From an uncultured Halomonas sp. (GTDB lineage Bacteria; Pseudomonadota; Gammaproteobacteria; Pseudomonadales; Halomonadaceae), in NCBI RefSeq assembly GCF_947501415.1, contig NZ_CANMVL010000002.1, positions 1 to 64,000 on the forward strand: DNA of 64,000 nt, written 5' to 3'. A program made the translations under genes and the position numbers. Every line of letters begins with the position of its first letter. The stretch's first letter is position 1. Under the pieces are notes generated by a model. The model was not told the DNA's origin, made no database searches, and saw only the letters and a program-made list of their open reading frames with translations. Shown piece by piece: positions 61,429 to 64,000 of this stretch.

Positions 61429-62490
61429 TCAGCCCAGGCGCGACATGGTTTCGCAGTACTGTTGCCACTCACCGGTGTCCAGCCACGCCTTGTCGCTGAT
61501 GGGAAAAACGCCGACTCGTCCGCCACGCGCCTTGACCTCCTCGATCAGGTCGGTCAGGTGATAGAACTCATCCCTGGGGACCAGATCCAGCACGGAGGAG
61601 CGCAATACATACATGCCGGTGTTCACCATGAAGTTGTAGTGAGGCTTCTCGCGCATGGCGCATAACTGTCCATTGTCGACGATGTCGCAGATCCCATAGG
61701 GGATATCGTAATTGCGAACAGAAACCACCATAGTGATATCGTTGTTCTCATTATGGTGATGTTCCACCAGACTGGCGTAATCCGTCTTGATGATTACATC
61801 GCAGTTGGTAACGACCAGATCACCCTGCAACTTTCCCGCTAACGCATGGAGTGCACCGCCAGTGCCAAGTGGCTTGTCCTCATAGAGGTAGTTTACCTTA
61901 TAGTCAGGCTCCAGCTCTTCAAAGTAGGCCTGTATCATCTTCGACTTGTAGTTGACGGATACATAAAAGTCGTTAACGCCACACTCGGCGAATGAACCCA
62001 TGATAAGCTCAATGGCCGTCTTGTCCCCAACGGGGATCAGAGGCTTGGGCAGCACGCTGGTAAAGGGAGCCAATCGCGTTCCCTTGCCTCCTGCCATCAC
62101 TACCACGGGTAATGTCAGCGGCTGTGTGGGGAGCTTTTTCTCGCCGTTGTTGAAGACCTGCTCCCAGAACAGCACATCGACGATATTGTGCTCATCATCG
62201 ATCACCGGTACGGAAGTGTAATGCCCTTCCCGCATCCGTTGTTTGACCTCGGCGAGCTGATAGTCGGCCTTGACGTAGTAAGGTGTTGAGTTGTAGACAT
62301 CACCGACGTTGCCATCCATGTCACCGCCACCGAGGATCCAGCGTCTTATATCCCCATCGGTGAGGGTGCCCGCGAATCGATCCGCATCATCGATGACATA
62401 GAGGATCTTGCACTCCGTCTCTTCCAGTTGATGCAGTGCGTCCAGTATCTTGCGTGGCTTACCGATCAGCAGTGATTCAAACATGGTCAT
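61429..62490 (-). CDS. ptmE: CBS-domain sugar nucleotidyltransferase, PtmE/LegX type
   Basis: 353 residues. An N-terminal CBS pair (ILYVIDDADRFAGTLTDGDI, TSVPVIDDEHNIVDVLF) is joined to a nucleotidyltransferase domain starting VVVMAGGKGTRLAPFTSVLP, with VTNCDVIIKTDYASLVEHH. In the Campylobacter legionaminic pathway this type makes GDP-glucosamine, so the pathway here may use GDP-sugars. The CBS pair may sense a nucleotide. A start at 62484 is possible. Confidence 0.83.
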   Translation of the reverse strand: MTMFESLLIGKPRKILDALHQLEETECKILYVIDDADRFAGTLTDGDIRRWILGGGDMDGNVGDVYNSTPYYVKADYQLAEVKQRMREGHYTSVPVIDDEHNIVDVLFWEQVFNNGEKKLPTQPLTLPVVVMAGGKGTRLAPFTSVLPKPLIPVGDKTAIELIMGSFAECGVNDFYVSVNYKSKMIQAYFEELEPDYKVNYLYEDKPLGTGGALHALAGKLQGDLVVTNCDVIIKTDYASLVEHHHNENNDITMVVSVRNYDIPYGICDIVDNGQLCAMREKPHYNFMVNTGMYVLRSSVLDLVPRDEFYHLTDLIEEVKARGGRVGVFPISDKAWLDTGEWQQYCETMSRLG

Positions 62491-62513
62491 TGCCCTCTTG
62501 TGGCCTGCACGCC

Positions 62514-63719
62514 TTACTCGCCAATGCTGATGTCATGGAACCGCTTCTGCAGCAGTTGCGGAGTGAGTTCGACGGTGGCCAGCATGTCCTTGATGCGCCT
62601 GGAGGTACTGCCATCGCCGAAGCGGTCGTATGGGTTGTGCATGTCGAGTAATCCGTCCTTGAAGTCAGCATCCAACGCACGGCGAATCCCCTCCCGAATC
62701 GCCTCGGCATCATTGCTCGTGGAGATCACGTTGGCTGCCGCGATGCGCCCTTGCTGGCGTTTTCCTACATTCACCACCGGTCGGCGAAATGATGGCGCCT
62801 CGACCAGGCCGCTGGAGGAGTTGCCGACCACCAGATCGAGATGGCGCAGGCAACCGTGGTAGAGCCGCTGGCCCAGGTTGTCGAAGAGGCGGCCCTGCTG
62901 CGGGTTGGCCTCGCACCAGGCCTGGAGTTGCGCATTGATGGCCCTGCCCTGGGTGTCGGCATTGGCCTTGGTAAAGACGCACTGCAGTCCCTCGAATGAG
63001 GCCAGCGCTTCCAGAAGTGCTGTCACCTCGCCACGGGCATCGCCATGGGTATCGCCTGTAACGGGGTGATAGGTCACCAGGGCGGTGGGGCGTTCCGGGT
63101 CGAGGCCCAGGGTGTCGAACAGTGCACTTCGCCCGATGCTTTCACTGTGATGCAGATGATCCAGGCCCGGCGCCCCCAGGTTGAACACCCTGGCGGGATC
63201 CTCCCCCATCTGAATGATTCGCCGCCGGTAGGCTTCGGTCGCCGGAAAGTGGAAGCTGGCCAACTTGGTGACGGCATGCCGGAAGTACTCGTCAACCGCC
63301 CCGCTGCTGGTCTCCCCTCCATGTAGGTGGGCCACAGGGATACCATGCGCCACCGCCGCCAATGCGACGGGAACAATCTCGAATCTGTCGCCGAGAAGCA
63401 CGACCATATCGGGTCGGTCGGCGGCGAGGGCTTGTCCACACTCCAGCATGGCAAGCCCCATGGCCGTGGTCATGGCCGTTCGGGTATCCGATGAGAGCAG
63501 GATCTCCATGCGCCGGTGGATGGGTAGTCCGGTTTTCTCGATGTCCTGCACCGTCATGCCGAACTCCGGTGACAGGTGGGTGCCCGTGACGGCCAGCATC
63601 AGCTCCAGATCTGGATCGTTATCGATCTCACGCAGCAGCCAGTAGAGCAGCCCGAAATCGGCACGGGTCGAGGTCAGTACCCATAGTCGTCTTGCGGTCA
63701 TAAGGCGTCTTGCGGTCAT
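62514..63719 (-). CDS. legG: Hydrolysing UDP/GDP-sugar 2-epimerase, NeuC/LegG type
   Basis: About 401 residues, GT-B-like epimerase fold. LWVLTSTRADFGLLYWLLRE, VVLLGDRFEIVPVALAA, VAHLHGGETSSGAVDEYFRH and VGNSSSGLVEAPSFRRPVVN are NeuC/LegG motifs. It releases the 2-epimerised N-acyl-hexosamine used by NeuB. The first codons are duplicated (MTARRL MTARRL, an 18-bp tandem repeat), so translation could start at 63719 (ATGA overlap with the synthase stop) or 63701. Confidence 0.87.
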   Translation of the reverse strand: MTARRLMTARRLWVLTSTRADFGLLYWLLREIDNDPDLELMLAVTGTHLSPEFGMTVQDIEKTGLPIHRRMEILLSSDTRTAMTTAMGLAMLECGQALAADRPDMVVLLGDRFEIVPVALAAVAHGIPVAHLHGGETSSGAVDEYFRHAVTKLASFHFPATEAYRRRIIQMGEDPARVFNLGAPGLDHLHHSESIGRSALFDTLGLDPERPTALVTYHPVTGDTHGDARGEVTALLEALASFEGLQCVFTKANADTQGRAINAQLQAWCEANPQQGRLFDNLGQRLYHGCLRHLDLVVGNSSSGLVEAPSFRRPVVNVGKRQQGRIAAANVISTSNDAEAIREGIRRALDADFKDGLLDMHNPYDRFGDGSTSRRIKDMLATVELTPQLLQKRFHDISIGE

Positions 63720-64000
63720 GCCAGGTCCCCCCACTCGATCAGCTGGTCGACCTCGATCGTGCGTAACGCACGACGCCCGACGACAACATCGAGAAGCATC
63801 GGTGACACCCCGGTGCCTGGCCGCTTGAGGGTGAGATGCCGAGTAGTAATCACCTCGCCTTCGGCAATCGTGTACGCCGCCACGATGGACTTGCGCACAC
63901 TGCCGATATTGGCGATCTCACAGGGAGCGGGCCGCTTGATACCGTCGCCGATGGCCTGCTCCACATGGCGGACCGCCTGCACCATGCGCCTGAACTCCGC
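63716..64000 (-). CDS. legI: NeuB/LegI-type nonulosonate synthase, C-terminal part
   Basis: The frame is open to the window edge, giving the last 94 residues. They are the SAF antifreeze-like domain: RKSIVAAYTIAEGEVITTRH and LKRPGTGVSPM, which packs over the active site of the partner subunit. The N-terminal barrel lies outside the window. It condenses phosphoenolpyruvate with the amino-sugar released by LegG. Confidence 0.85.
   Translation of the reverse strand, partial: AEFRRMVQAVRHVEQAIGDGIKRPAPCEIANIGSVRKSIVAAYTIAEGEVITTRHLTLKRPGTGVSPMLLDVVVGRRALRTIEVDQLIEWGDLA

Noticed and set aside
61299-61526. N-terminal extension of the CMP-sugar synthetase
   Set aside because: 76 residues with no similarity pattern before the canonical VIAVVPARGGSKS start; overlaps the ptmE 3' end.

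Overview
The window reads as one large surface-polysaccharide and biofilm region from a Gram-negative gammaproteobacterium. A Halomonas-like halophile is my best guess. This rests on curli genes next to a Wza/Wzb/Wzc export operon, a yjbEFGH operon, ops (RfaH-recruitment) elements, and a GC-rich backbone broken by AT-rich glycosyltransferase islands. No rRNA, tRNA or CRISPR array was seen. Nearly every chromosomal gene lies on the minus strand, so transcription runs from high to low coordinates. The exception is yjbEFGH.

Region by region (low to high coordinates): 75-1762 holds curli genes csgF, csgE and csgD. 2146-12402 holds nucleotide-sugar and glycan genes: a PglF/WbpM-type 4,6-dehydratase, a TviB/WbpO-type dehydrogenase, a DUF218 protein, PglE-, PglD- and PglC-like enzymes (a bacillosamine-type route and its priming transferase), two GT4 glycosyltransferases and an acetyltransferase. 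12403-31920 is an insertion-sequence graveyard (IS3, IS110, ISAs1, IS701, IS1380, ISL3, IS630 and IS481 types). Only five genes of the glycan locus survive in it: an O-antigen-polymerase-like gene whose 3' end is replaced by IS sequence, a GT2 transferase, a pyruvyltransferase-like protein, a Wzx flippase, and then the UDP-glucuronate epimerase just beyond. 32057-38841 is the capsule/EPS assembly operon: epimerase, WcaJ-like priming transferase, Wzc, Wzb and Wza, preceded by two copies of the ops element at 39140 and 39450. 39883-44088 is yjbEFGH on the plus strand. 44074-56816 is a second glycan set: a GINT1-like protein, two GT4 enzymes, an EpsG-like polymerase, a PglK-like ABC flippase, a DUF4910 protein, a second Wzc and a surface-carbohydrate protein. 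56952-64000 is a nonulosonic (legionaminic-type) acid set: deacetylase, SDR, Gfo/Idh, SDR, CMP-sugar synthetase, CBS-nucleotidyltransferase, NeuC-like epimerase and the C-terminus of a NeuB-like synthase.

The genes fit together as at least two assembly lines. Each has its own priming or flipping, polymerising and Wzc-type control proteins. One is tied to diNAcBac-type sugars and uronic acids, the other probably to a legionaminic-acid-like sugar.

The most striking observation is in the IS graveyard. An intact IS110 element (24216-25623) sits exactly inside the catalytic HADNG codons of an IS3-family transposase. Its upstream non-coding end contains a structured segment whose two loops match both the target and the element's own ends, which is the architecture of a bridge RNA. 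A second, decayed IS110 end at 12872 sits at the homologous codon of a different IS3 transposase.
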